NCBI GenBank assembly: GCA_911728455.2
Contig: OU452235.1
Location: 11,704,634-11,768,633 of the forward strand
Reading direction: 5' to 3'
DNA length: 64,000 nt
DNA from: Marthasterias glacialis
Taxonomy: Eukaryota; Echinodermata; Asteroidea; Forcipulatida; Asteriidae
A model generated the notes under the pieces. It was not told where the DNA came from and made no database searches. It saw only the letters and a program-made list of their open reading frames with translations. Positions 45,241-57,024 of this stretch are shown one piece after another; positions within the stretch are counted from its first letter, which is position 1; every line of letters starts with the position of its first letter. The translations under genes were made by a program, and so were the position numbers.

Positions 45241-46549
45241 GGATTCATAAAGGGCCACAGAGTCCACAGGCTAGATTTAGTCAGACACATTCAATGCATA
45301 AGTATTGCTATATTATGCATACATACAGGGAGCCAGACAAAAGTGTAATCCACAAGAGCCGATGTCACTCAACAACTAAACGTGTTCTGTTTAGATCTAC
45401 CTGGGCAGTTTTTACGAAATCAGTTTTCCATCAGTAGGCCTACGTTTTGTTACTACTTTTCTGTGTATTCTTAGAATGTGACATGTATTTTCAGGAGAGA
45501 AAACAACCTTAGAGTGTAATTTATAACAACCTCATTGAACTTAAAAAGAAGGAAAGGGTAAACATCCTTCGGGGTTGTCTGTTATATTCATGTTGTTTCT
45601 GTACATCGTGTCAAATATTTAATTGTTTCTCTTGTATAAAATAAATCTCTAACCATCATGGCTGGGCGATAAAAGAAGCCAATGTATAATTGTTAAGGAG
45701 GGAGTTATGGCACGCGCATGGTGGAGTTCCTACGTGACTCCGAATGGCTGCACGTTGTATAGGTTTATTCAGAACATGTAAATATTACGGAGAGTCACGA
45801 TCATGGAACTCTCTACCATGGTTGACCATCAATGAGACGTAATCAAGTTATGGAATTATACAAGTATTGTTGGTGTTTGAAAACCCAGACAGAAAAAAAA
45901 ACTTCATGGAGAATATGTTTCGGGGCATTGTGTACTCAGGATCGGCAGTATACGTTTACCAACAGATAATGCACAGCTACTGCAATGTATCTACTCTGAC
46001 AATGTGTTTATGCTGACTTGCAGAAATACCGTATACGGCACACAAAATTGCACAATCAGTTTTTTTTAAAGTATTTCAGCTAATATCATTTATTTTCAAG
46101 GAAGTTGGAAGTATTATCAACGACATATCAAATTTGTTTCCCTGACAATAACTTTTGGTTAAAAACATGACGTTTCGATCATTGTGAGTGATGTGTCTTC
46201 GGGAGACTGCCGAGGTTTTCTCAGCATGCATTATCATTCATAATATCTGATTATTCATATATTTGACTCTGCATCAGCAAACCTCCTGAGACAAATTTTC
46301 AACCCATAAAACTTTAAAGCCCCGTTTGTATTTAACATCTTACCATTTCTTGAAACTATAGTTCCCAGTTCTAAAAATTCAAACCAAGCTTGTCAACCAC
46401 TATTTGCCCTTACTCTGTGAATTTCCGGTCATGTACATACCAAGTTTCAAATGTCAGCCACATTATGCGGAATTGTTAATATAAAATTAATACTACAAGT
46501 TGATTTTAGTTTCCCCTCACCTGTTATAAAGGCACTGTTAACAAAGTGC

Positions 46550-46770
46550 TTACGGAGTCCACGTGCCCCTTATGTGGAATCGAACCCAAAACTACATTCT
46601 CTAGCAAAGCCTTAACCGCTCTACTACTCAGCTTGCCCAGGTGGTTAAACTGTGCATTCGAATGTAGAAGGGCGCGGGTTCGTTGCCTACCACAGGACTC
46701 TGAAATTACTTTGTATTCGAGTATATAGACAATACAGTGCTTTTTAATCAAACACCGTCGTGAGGCAAAA
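46550..46770. mobile_element. two tRNA-like SINE heads arranged head to head
   Basis: On the minus strand, about 46565-46635 read a tRNA-like head: GTAGTAGAGCGGTTAAGGC (A-box-like) then GGGTTCGATTCC (B box). On the plus strand, GCCCAGGTGGTTAAACTG (46636) then GCGGGTTCGTTGCC (46674), followed by the tail shared with 34630-34770. Two insertions or an inverted dimer would both explain this. Confidence 0.6.
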
Positions 46771-48279
46771 ACTAAAACAAGTTTCTAGTTATCCCCGTTG
46801 TAAATAAAATGTACATCGTTGTATATCGTTGTATCAATGTTTACAGGCATAAAAGTAATATTGTATAGATATAGCTAAATGTACAGATATACTGTAAGTG
46901 TGTTTTATACGAGAAGCTTTATCAATATTTACTCACATTATATGTAATTGTATGTCCTTTTCTACTGGATATCTTATTATCGTATTATAACAGTTTCTGC
47001 TAAACTCTACATGTGATTTTATCTTGACAGTGATAATTATACTTGTCTTGCTTAAGATTCAAATTTGAAGCATAAAGTATAATCAAGTTCCAGCGCGAGA
47101 TGTGATGTAATGTGGTGAAGTTTTATTAATCCACCCCGACCTTTACGCCTTTTGCTATTACACTTAAAACTTGGTGGTGAATCGTCATCTAGAACAGAAA
47201 TCAAACACACACCCGGTGATTTATAGGTGCATTGAATTCAAGAAACTTGGCAAAGCAATCGGAACACTCTGCCCGACGTATAAACGACGCAGTGGTAAAA
47301 CAACGTGTAAAACGACTGATATAAAAATTAGTCCTTGGTTTGCCTTATTTCAGTGAACCCATCTGACGGGAAGGAGCCACAATCGTAGATGGTAAGGAGT
47401 TGTGGGAGGGGGGAGGCGGGGTTGAGGAGATTGTAAAGAGGCCCTGCCAAACATACGACTGGCCAGGATACTGATACCCCTTCAACTATGGATGTAACAC
47501 AGATGGGGGTCCAGCAAGTTGTACACACAAAATCACATGGACACATAAAATACAATCATTATTCATATTAGGTATTCGGGCTCAAGGGTACGTAATAATA
47601 TAAAACTTTTTTTGTGATAGCAAGTAGGCCTACTTTTGGTCACAAAAAAAGGGACGCTCGGACCGTTTTTCCAAGAAAAAGCTCTCGTTTCAGTGAAATA
47701 CAATTAAGTGAGAGGAAACTGCCCGGAACAGCCAGTTTCTTATTTCGATTGACACAATCGAAAGACACATTCGAAATAATGAACAATATGAACATGAACA
47801 GTTTTCAAGACAAGGTACATGATCTGTAATCATTTAAAAAGTGATTAGATTCAATCTGAAAGCTCACTTATTATAAAGTTCATACCAGTAACATTCCTCC
47901 TGAGACACATTGCCATCTGTGTCGAGGTAGAGGACATGGAGAAACCACAAACCAATGTTTCTTATTTTGATTGCCGCAATCAAAATAAGTCCAAAATGAA
48001 CGTGTATTCCCCCCACTAAAAAGTGACCCCGAATTTGACAAAATGATCTTTGGTTTGGCCGTATGATCTGTGTTTACTACGAGAGGATGGGATATAATTT
48101 ACTTTTCCAAAAAAAAAACAGTCATGTACATTACTTTTAAACTGTTAATTAAAAAAAAAAATCCAGAAATTGTGGCCACCTAAATAGCTGACCTTTTCAC
48201 AGTTTGTGTGTATGATTGAAAATCACCGGTAAAGTATTGGGATGAATATGCCACCCCCGCCCCCGACCAATAATATACC

Positions 48280-48394
48280 CAGGGGCACAACTAGATATTT
48301 TCATTGCGGGTGGGGTGGGGGGCAAGCGAGCGCTGAGACACAAATTGAGGGGATTTTGTTGTATCTAAACATTCACCGGTGCATTTTAGATTTT
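48280..48394. mobile_element. possible left end of a hAT-like MITE
   Basis: CAGGGGCACAACTAGATATT at 48280 resembles the family left end and is followed by GGGTGGGGGGCA. No matching right end or target duplication was found; the adjoining AT-rich tract may have replaced it. Confidence 0.3.
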
Positions 48395-48447
48395 TTGTAA
48401 CTTTTTATTTTATTTTATTATTTATTTATTTATAGATTTATTTTATT

Positions 48448-48500
<53 letters not shown>

Positions 48501-48650
48501 TTTATTTGTTTATTTATTTATTTTATTTTATTTTATTGATTTATTTTTTTTATTATTATTATTATTTTTTTAATAATTTATTTATCTATTCATTTATTAT
48601 TTATTTATTTATTTATTTTATTATTATAATTATTTATTTTTTTCGGAGGG
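48395..48650. repeat. (TTTA)n-type low-complexity tract
   Basis: About 250 bases of TTTA/TTAT/ATT repeats with interruptions; it yields Phe/Tyr/Ile-rich spurious frames. Confidence 0.95.
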
Positions 48651-51314
48651 TAGGTTTCAAGGATTTTTTGGGAATTACACACTGGCATACCAAATCATAG
48701 AGCCCTGAGTCTCAGCACTGCATGTACGGAGGTCTAACATGAGCCGCATAGCGTGGGTATCAACTTTGAGACTAATAACACATGACACAAGATAACATGA
48801 AGCTATGCTTGAGATGACTGTCATCCCAAAGGTCTCCGTATGGTCTGAAAAACAATCAGGTCAATCGGGTTAGACTTGACTTCGTCTCCCCTGGAAAGAG
48901 TAGTGAACCTCGGCGGCCAAGGGACAATCAACTCGATATTCTTAATTTGTTTCCCTATATTACAATATTTAAAAAATATTGGCTAATTGATTAACCGATT
49001 GTTGGATTCTTAAAATTGATTGCTTTTTTAACGTATTTTTTTTTCTTCATTGTATTTTTTCAAATAATATTGTTTAAATGTTTTATTTATTATTTTTTGA
49101 TAAATTGGTATTTACTAATTCATCGATTTGTTTAAACTGATTTTTTCTTTATTTGATTCGTTTATTTTATTTTATTGTTCATTATTGTGTCATCTTTTTT
49201 TGGGTGGGTGAGTTGAATGCAGTATTTTGGCGTGCTATATTATACTAAAGGTGTAGGTAAAACATGTCCCGCCGTCTTTAGCCACAGAGCACTACAGTGC
49301 ACATGTGGACCATCACTGTAAAGGCCAATGCACGGTTATATGAAAATACAGGTATCTGACCGTTAATATCGTGCATCAATAACTACCATCATACACTACA
49401 TGCAGAGTCGTTTATCAAACGCTTTCAGGTGTGTCAGTCGTTTTTATCGAAATTCAAACCCCCTCCCCTCCTTTATGCCCCACGGAGATTAATTTCATTC
49501 TCTGCAATACAACATTAACACATTTTTTCTTCAGATGAACATATGCCTACTTAACGTTTTAATGTGTATATGACCTGTCATAACCCTTGACGAAGGGCTG
49601 AGGCGGGAAGGGGGGTATGAATTTTTGGTTTCACCTCGATCTTCCACCCATTTAAGTGTTTAGATTGAGACAAACGTTTCAAGTAGTTACAAATGTTGCA
49701 TATAGACGCTTTAATCAGTCAAGACGGTCGACCAGACTCTTTTCCCACCAACATTATTAAAAACGGTTTATCCTAATACCGAGTTAATGCTCTTCGCCCA
49801 ATTACATTTTCAGCCCAACATTAGTGTCCCGGAGTAATTATAATGTGACTGTGGAGTGCCTTGTTGTTGCTTCTGCTTAAAGCCATCAAAATTGCCGTCA
49901 CATCATCCTCTGTTTCAAGGCAACCAAGAATGAGCTCTCGAGAGTAGATTGGACTGTACCTTAGAGAGAGGGAGAAGAGTCGGTCTCTCCACCTCCAAAA
50001 GACGAAAGGATTTACTTGTAGGAAGGAGATTCCTATGAGATTCAGAAAGAGACTTATTTTGAATCTGTTGAGCATCCTCTTGGGGAAACCTTGAAGGAGC
50101 TTCATTGGGAGTAGGCTTTATGTGGTTGTTGGGTAACTTGGGCTAAAACTAGCTATACGAACACCGTCAGCTACCTTAGTAAGAATCTCCTATTTTTTTC
50201 ATTTAACACACATTAAAGTATTTCAATGCTGTCATTGTAAGTCGATAACGCTATACACAATACAATCAGGGTCGCATTTATTGATGATAATAATGAGAGA
50301 TACGGTTAGTATAGCTGGACCACATATTTTAGGTTTAGGTTGACAAGGTGCAGATAAGAGAGAAAAAAACAATGGACTATTAAAGACCGACTCGCAAAAA
50401 TACACAAGGATGTTCTAAAAGCAACATGGAAAGCAAAAGGACTTAACCAATTTTGTACTCGCCCTTAAGGTTGGGGATTATTACGCCAAGACTTTTTAAA
50501 TGGAAGAAATTTTAAAAATGCTACTATATTGTTTTTGTAAATGCTCCTATTGTGAAATGGACGAGAGTCTCAACGATCTTCCTTTTACAATTTCCTTGTT
50601 AGGAATAACATCTAAGGCTAAATAACTTCAGAGAAAGTAAGCCACAACTTTCAAGTACAACAGCATCGCTAAGGGATGTGTGAGGAAACCGAGGAAAGAT
50701 ATGTGATGAAACGAGAACAGGAAGACCACTTTTCCTGCCAAATCGCCCCACCCCCCGAAAAGAATATAGTACATGTGCATGCAGGCAATTTGAGGGTTTA
50801 TCTTGAAATAAAAATGGATCGACGGTACAAGAATCTGATTAGTTGAACACAACTTCCGGTAGAGAGGTCTTTAAGAGACTTGGACCTATGTGTGATCAAT
50901 ATTTCTTCCCTTTTACACACCTTGAGGAAGATTGAAAGCCTTCTTCGGGCTAACTTTCAACCAGACTCGACTACCATCGAATGGCCAAAGCTTAAATGTA
51001 AGGTCAAACCTGTAAAACTGCTTCTTTGATTGTCGACAGATCGAGTTCTTCTGACCATTCCTTACATATATTCTGGCCAGCTTTAAGATGTAAAGTTCTC
51101 AAACGAAATGTATTTTCTTACTTTATAAAACAGTTTTGCAAAGACAACTCTTTCAGAGAACTACAATGAGAATTTTTCAAGTTTGTTAAATGCAACTCAA
51201 CTATAGAGTAAAATAAACAATGCTGTATTGCCAAAAACACCGAAGCTTTATTTTCATATAGATATTGATTCCTTCCCAAACTTGCATTCACAGACTATTC
51301 AATTAATTTCTCGT

Positions 51315-51400
51315 GAAGACGATCAGAGCATTCTGATCGAAACGTCAAGTTGCTATACACCACCCGGTTCTTTTCAGAACCACCACAACTCAAAACATTT
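51315..51400 (+). repeat. dispersed repeat with ATCAGAGC...GATCGAAACGTC hairpin
   Basis: GAAGACGATCAGAGCATTCT, GATCGAAACGTCAAGTTGC and CAGAACCACCACAACTC match 40298-40400; ATCAGAGCATTCTGAT is self-complementary. A related inverted copy lies at about 46170-46220. Probably remnants of one non-autonomous element family. Confidence 0.6.
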
Positions 51401-52038
51401 CATGTGCAGTGTTGCCGAAAACTATCGTAACTATGGAAAGTAATTACTATTGTAAATAGCTTCGCGAAGCTCCAGAATGTTTTCCCCCACAAAACTATCC
51501 ACATTATTTTTAGAGAACATCATTTGAAACTTTCGTTTATACTTATTCGCTTTCCCAAAAAATGTTACCTTCTGGTACTTGACACAATAATGATATACAA
51601 CAATGAGAAGGTACTAGAAAATGAAAATATATCAAGATGTGAGTCACTCTTCCAAACTATTTCCCATTTTCAATGATTTCATACCATCCCTACTAAGAGT
51701 TACGCTTTAAAATAATTCCACCCTTAATCGCCCACAGCGATGGGTTCGTTCAAACGCCCGCTTCGAAATCACGACGGTAAAATTGCTTTAGGCAATAAAT
51801 TTAACTCACCAAGTGTGCCATACATGAAAGCAGATTTGCTTTTGCAACTGAATAAAATATGGTCAATGCGCGGCGCTGGAGGCTCAATAATAAATCTTCA
51901 TCTCTTTAAAATAAACAATGATTCCCGTCTCAATCGACAGGGTATCTCTAGTTTAGTACAGTTCAATAAGTGTTCATGTATCTTCGACGAATTCAATAAA
52001 TTCGTTTAGCCTCTACACTAAACTAAGCATGAGCTGCA

Positions 52039-52278
52039 CCCTAAAGATTCCCGGGTCAGCATTGACCCGGATTCCGGGTTCCAGGGGCCTGACCCTTTTC
52101 AGGGTCAGGTTGACCCGGAAATGGGTTAAACAAATTGGATTTTAACTCAGATTCAACGTCAGTTTGACCCCTTTCTGGGTCATTTTCACACGGATTCCGG
52201 GTCATACTGACTCATAAATGGGTCTGGTCCCCTGGAACTCGGAATCCGGGTCAATTCTGACCCGGGAGATTGTAGAGT
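52039..52278. mobile_element. inverted-repeat element with roughly 50-bp GACCCGG-rich ends
   Basis: Left end about 52039-52090 and right end about 52227-52278 are reverse complements sharing CCCGGGTCAG-ATTGACCCGG, ATTCCGRGTTCCAGGGG. The middle carries further GACCC/GGGTC motifs in both orientations. No target duplication seen. 60895-61140 has similar but much more diverged GACCC/GGGTC content. Confidence 0.75.
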
Positions 52279-53647
52279 GGAAAAGTGTCGGTTCTAACTA
52301 ACATTCTGCTTCGATGGTACTTGTTGTATAGTTCAATTTATACCGTCTATGAAGACAATAAGATAATCGAGATAAAGTTGACGTTGCATAATGTATTTGC
52401 CTGTAATAATGTTAATTACGCTAACACATCGAAACTAGTAACATTGACGATATCAGGTCCAGTTGTGATATACAAGATACAGGCGAAGTTAGCCATCAGG
52501 TGTGAACTGAAGACATTATATCTTACTCTTTTCTCAATAAAACCATTCAGATTATTGTATGTCTACATTTCAAACGTAAATTTCAATCTACCATCTTCTT
52601 AAATATGTATCATTGTATCACCTGCATTACTATTTAGATTTAAACCAAAAAAAAATAATAATAAATTCATGTTACTTCGTTATGCCGTATTCTGAAAAAG
52701 AGAATGAAATGTATATCACATACTAAGTTTGACTTAGACTTTGACTTACCGGCCGGAGATTCATTCCAAAAGTTACGTAAAAAACACTTTTGTTAAGCTG
52801 CCATTGCTAATTTTTCCAGTACGTTTTGTGATACGCTTTAAGTGACATAGCCTTGAACAATGGAATGTCATCTAGCAAAAACAGCTAAATAAAATGTTAG
52901 AAAAACAAACGCACTCGCTATGTATTTATAACTGATTGATATATCACGTTTCTGCTTTCGTTGTCTGACATCATTCGTTGCTGTTATATGTAGACCGTGG
53001 AGCGCGGGCTCCACTGTCAAACAAAATGTTGTAGACCGAGCAAAAGGTATTAATAAATGGTGCCATTCTTGTATTGGGCTAACATTAAAATTAAATTGAT
53101 GAAATAATCTGACTCGTACAGTCCGAGGACCTCTCTTTGTCCTGGATTTTGTGGTTGGTATACACACCGGTTGAAAAGCCTGCTGCGATTAGACTGGAAC
53201 TGTCGTATTCACTGTGTAAGCCGCAGGCAAGTTAAGCTCAATTATTATAGCATAAAAAGGGGCCAGACTACTTGCCTTCCAGCCTCGGTTTGGTTTTATT
53301 CAGCTTCAAACGTTGAGAACCCCTTCCCCCTATAAAAAGAGCCACCTGAGAAAATATGTAATAGTAAAATCTATTCAACAGATTGTGACGTAACAAGCAG
53401 TCTGCCAACGCTCAGTTCAAATATCGCTGGTTGAATTCCCTTCTCGAATGGTGGACTTAAATCAGTTCAACATGTTATTTATCTGCCTGCTCTATCGGTT
53501 AAACAAGTACAAAACAAAAGTTCGTACTTTGAATACAGATTCAAAATTGTCATCTTGAGGAAAAATCCGGATAAAATCCCGCCAATTCAGTGCACATGCG
53601 TACTCGAGTCAGTTCGCGGACCGCTCTTTTTGGAGCTCCCAGTATGC

Positions 53648-54118
53648 GTATATATATTTTTTTCTTTCTTGTGTGTGTGTGCAGTTTTTATGGACATCCG
53701 TCGCAGCACGACTTCAACCGCTCCGTAATCACCCCCTGACTGACTCTGGCATGTAGACTCTCAAGCCGCCGTCTGAAATACTCTCAGCACAGGGGACGAA
53801 TGAGATATTAAGAAGAACAAATCTGAAATAAAAACAAACGGAGCAGGAGTGGAAAAACACGTCCGGTCGGCTTGGAGGACTGGAATTTCAGCCCCTCTCC
53901 AGTTGTCAACAGACCGTGGTTGTTTTGAGTTCACCATCAGCCCGTGTAGCTCTTTGCAAACGGACACAGGTTTCTCGAGTTCTTCAGAAATGCGCGTGTT
54001 GGACTGAATATTATATACTCGCCATTTGTATGTGTGCTGTCAAGATCCCATGCACGGGTTGATATCTTTTGGAGAAGGAAGAAAGTGAAAAAAGTAGAGT
54101 CAACGTGGACGAGCAAAG
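53648..54118 (+). promoter_or_regulatory. possible promoter and 5' UTR of the second M13 gene
   Basis: A TATA-like GTATATATATTT at 53648-53659 lies about 460 bases before the start codon. If this is transcribed, the leader carries several short upstream ATG frames, for example ATG-GAC-ATC at about 53691 (12 codons), ATG-TAG, and ATG-CGC-GTG-TTG-GAC-TGA at about 53990. These could lower translation. Position inferred only from the downstream exon. Confidence 0.3.
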
Positions 54119-54353
54119 ATGAACACGGAAAAGAACGGGAAGAACCTTGAGTATCTCTCAATGGAGGAGTCACAGGAGGTCATGGTGAAAGGAAAAGACT
54201 ACGAGGAGGGGAGGGGGAAGAAGCCGCCCAGGTCCGGGGGACGTAGAAGCTGGTTCCGGCAGAGATCTAGCCTTGAAAAGTTCTTACTCTTCTTCCATCT
54301 CGTGCTCATCATCATCTGCGTGGTGCTGCTCATCTGTCTGATCGTCACAGTGG
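54119..54353 (+). CDS. first coding exon of a second M13-type peptidase gene (partial)
   Basis: ATG in good context (CAAAGATGA), 78 codons plus one base, ending at a GTAAGA donor in phase 1, the same phase as exon 1 of the upstream M13 gene. It encodes an acidic then basic tail, SWFRQRSSLEKFL, and a strongly hydrophobic signal-anchor at about residues 55-77. The SW-(Y/F)-R and LE-(R/K) block before the membrane segment is shared with the first gene ([12 protein letters not shown]) and recalls ECE tails (VEKRL). No ectodomain exon is found up to 64000, so the rest probably lies beyond the window. The reading as an M13 start is inference from motif and phase. Another type II protein is possible. 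Confidence 0.6.
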
Positions 54354-55298
54354 GTAAGAAGAAAGTGATTTTTTTCTTCTTCTCTTTCATCTTAAGGATG
54401 ATGTTGCGAAGTCAGGCCCACGCGGTGATACGCCTACATGATGGCCGGAGGCGATTTGAAAACAAAGTACCAAAGATCGGAAGATTGCGTGTGCTCATTA
54501 GGTCAACCGAAGGGGTGGCTTGACTCACGTACTAAGCAGGCAGCAGGCTGCATCCCCGTCCCATGTTCTTTAATTATCTTCCTTGTACCGCAGTGCCCTC
54601 CTCAAGCCATACAATTAAAGAACACAGAAAATATCCTGACGCACGATCGGTCAATTTTGGGGGTTTGTAGAACGCAAGCTGAATCATGCACCAATTAAAA
54701 AAATCCGCATCCTTTAGACGACGATAGAGGATCTCTATTTATGCTGAAAGTTTCAGCTAGTTTAATTTTGAAGTGTTTAATCTTTGGCGTGGGTACAGTT
54801 AGTTAAGTACCCAACTTCCAAATTAAAAACAAGTAAACAAATAAAGAAATAAAATACAAAATTACACTTGGTTTCATCACACACGATTAGCGTAGCACCG
54901 AATCCTTCATGCTTTTACAATTGACGGACGTTGTCAAGATTTCCGAGGTGTTGTCGACGCGGAAACAAGCAACTTCACAAACTTGGGATGTTACTGGACT
55001 CTTTGTAAAAAAAATGTACACACGGCCCGACCGAGGACACGATGACATATACCTTGCCAAATGAGTACCTCATCCCGTTTCGTTAGTCCTATGGCCATGC
55101 ACAAGACCGGTCGTTAGCTTTTGGTCAACCTTTCAAATGAAGCTACTTTAACGAATTGCGAGTTAACGTTATTGCACCATACATTGCCCTAAAGTTATAT
55201 ACGTGGCTCTTGATGATTTGCACATAACTGTTGGTGTTATACAAATAAGTGTATCTATACCAGCTTGACATTTATCAAAAAGTCATAATAAATAAAAT

Positions 55299-55336
<38 letters not shown>
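55299..55336 (+). repeat. long poly-A tract after AATAAA, possible retroposition tail
   Basis: About 38 A residues preceded by AATAAATAAAATC, i.e. a polyadenylation-type signal at the usual distance. This is the pattern left by a retroposed transcript. The source sequence upstream (about 54900-55298) is not recognised and no target duplication was identified. Confidence 0.5.
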
Positions 55337-55339
<3 letters not shown>

Positions 55340-55868
55340 TCTGCCATTATTTTGAAAATGAATTGTGATTTTATAATGTGTAGGCTACATACCGGTATAT
55401 TTCGAGTATAATGTATGTATTATGCACGTTTAACATAATTAACAAAATGCATGTAAATAGTATGCCTGCCATAAACTTTACTATGACACCGTTTGCCCCG
55501 ACACCTCATCGACAACAATATCTGCTCATTGATTTTCACACGCCTTTAAAGAATATTCAACCAAATAATTCAAACAACTTTTGAACTAGACTCGTCTTTG
55601 ATTGATTTTAATTGAAACCCTGGTTTGATTCGCGACTCAACGCGTAAAGCATGAATATTTCTAAATCGTTTCGCGCCCAAAGGGTCAACTTAAACATATT
55701 ATTTCCAATAACTGCAATTGATTTATTCACTTACCAAATCGATGGTTCGTTGATCAAATTTATTCTTGGAATCAATACCAGACAAAACTCAATTGATGTA
55801 CCTCAGATCCCATCTGTAATTGCTTTATCGAGGGAATGCAGACTTCCAAAGGGCTGCAATGAAAAATA

Positions 55869-56535
55869 AATACAAACGTTTAGCAAAAGACTCTCTTTAC
55901 ACACAAATAAAAACTAACGTTTAAAATAAGGGAAGCAATGCAGAAAAACATACATTTTAAAAGAAAGGGTTGCAAAACACAAATAAATACAAACGTTTAA
56001 AGAAAAAGCTGCATCACACCAAATAAATATAAACGTTTAAAGAAAAGGCTGCAAAACACAATAATACAAACGTTTAAAGAAAAAGCTGCACCACATAAAA
56101 TAAGTATAAACGTTTAAAGACAGGGCTGCATAACAAAAATAAATACAAACGTTTAAAGACAGGGCTGCAATGCACAAATAAATACAAACATTTAGAGACG
56201 AGGCTGCAATGCAAAAAATATAAACGTTTAAAGACAGGGCTGCAATGCACAAATAAATACAAAAGTTTAAAGAAAAAGCTGCACCACACAAAATAAATAT
56301 AAACGTTTAAATAAAGGTTTGCGTTACACAAATAAATGTATACGTTTAAAGACAGGGCTGCAATATACAAATAAATACAAACGTTTAAAGAAAAAGTTGC
56401 ACCACACAAAATAAATATAACAGTTTAAAGAAAGGGTTGTATTACACAAACAATACAAACGTTTAAAGACAGGGCTGCATTACACAAACAAATACAAGCG
56501 GTTGAAGAGAGGGCTGCAATGCACACAAAAATACA
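55869..56535. repeat. 39-bp minisatellite, about 17 copies
   Basis: Unit of the form AATAAATACAAACGTTTAAA, GA-AGGCTGCA-CACAC, with spacings of mostly 38-40 bases. Since 39 is 13 codons, the minus strand reads as a repeated LNVCIYLCIAALS-like peptide, an artefact of the repeat. Divergence between copies points to an older array than the 24-bp and 16-bp ones. Confidence 0.93.
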
Positions 56536-56646
56536 ACTATCATTTTCTTCCAGGAACATCTTTAAACACAATGCACGAATTGTTCACATGATGTTATTGT
56601 GCCTAAACAACAGCTTATTTTGAGGTTGACAATAATGATGAATATA

Positions 56647-57024
56647 CTCTCTCAATGTAAAAGAGTGAAAACATCACTCTCTTGCCCGAGTGGTGGTGTA
56701 ATTTTCACTCTTTTTAGAGTGCAATTCATTCTAGTTTGCTCTTTTAGAGTGAAACTTGAGTAAACTTCACTCTGAATCGAGTGAAAAAGAAAATGTTTCC
56801 ACTCTAAAAAGACTTGTCCGCCATATGGCTCTTTTAAAAGAGTGGTATGGGGGACAACTCTTTTTAGAGTAGAAATATTTTCTTTTTCACTCGATTCAGA
56901 GTGAACTTCATTCGAATTTCACTCTAAAAGAGCAAACTAGAATGAATTGCACTCCAAAAAGAGTGAAAATTACATCACCACTCGGGCAAGAGAGTGATGT
57001 TTTCACTCTTTTACATTAAGAGAG
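56647..57024. mobile_element. 378-bp full-length palindromic (foldback) element, copy 2
   Basis: Same element as 31828-32205: identical length, gap-free alignment with about 17 differences by eye, flanked by TA at 56645-56646 and 57025-57026. Ends CTCTCTCAATGTAAAAGAG and inverse; centre CTCTTTTAAAAGAG. No coding capacity. Confidence 0.9.

Larger units (their letters stand above)
42402..53640. other. intergenic region between the two M13 genes
   Basis: About 11 kb with no convincing exon. Holds a module array (42925-43100), SINE-like repeats (46550-46770), an AT-rich tract (48395-48650), a possible MITE start (48280) and an inverted-repeat element (52039-52278). 43110-45110, 45245-46160, 46780-47840, 48660-51220 and 52290-53630 contain only short unsupported open frames. 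Confidence 0.5.

Noticed and set aside
46553-46640. Functional tRNA gene on the minus strand
   Set aside because: A and B boxes are present but the acceptor stem does not close convincingly and the flanks match a SINE family.
49821-51010. Possible remnant of a reverse-transcriptase-type ORF
   Set aside because: Only vague resemblance in short frames broken by stops; no catalytic motif seen.
56037-56409. Minus-strand Cys-rich repeat proteins
   Set aside because: Produced by the 39-bp minisatellite; no start context, transcript evidence or homologue.
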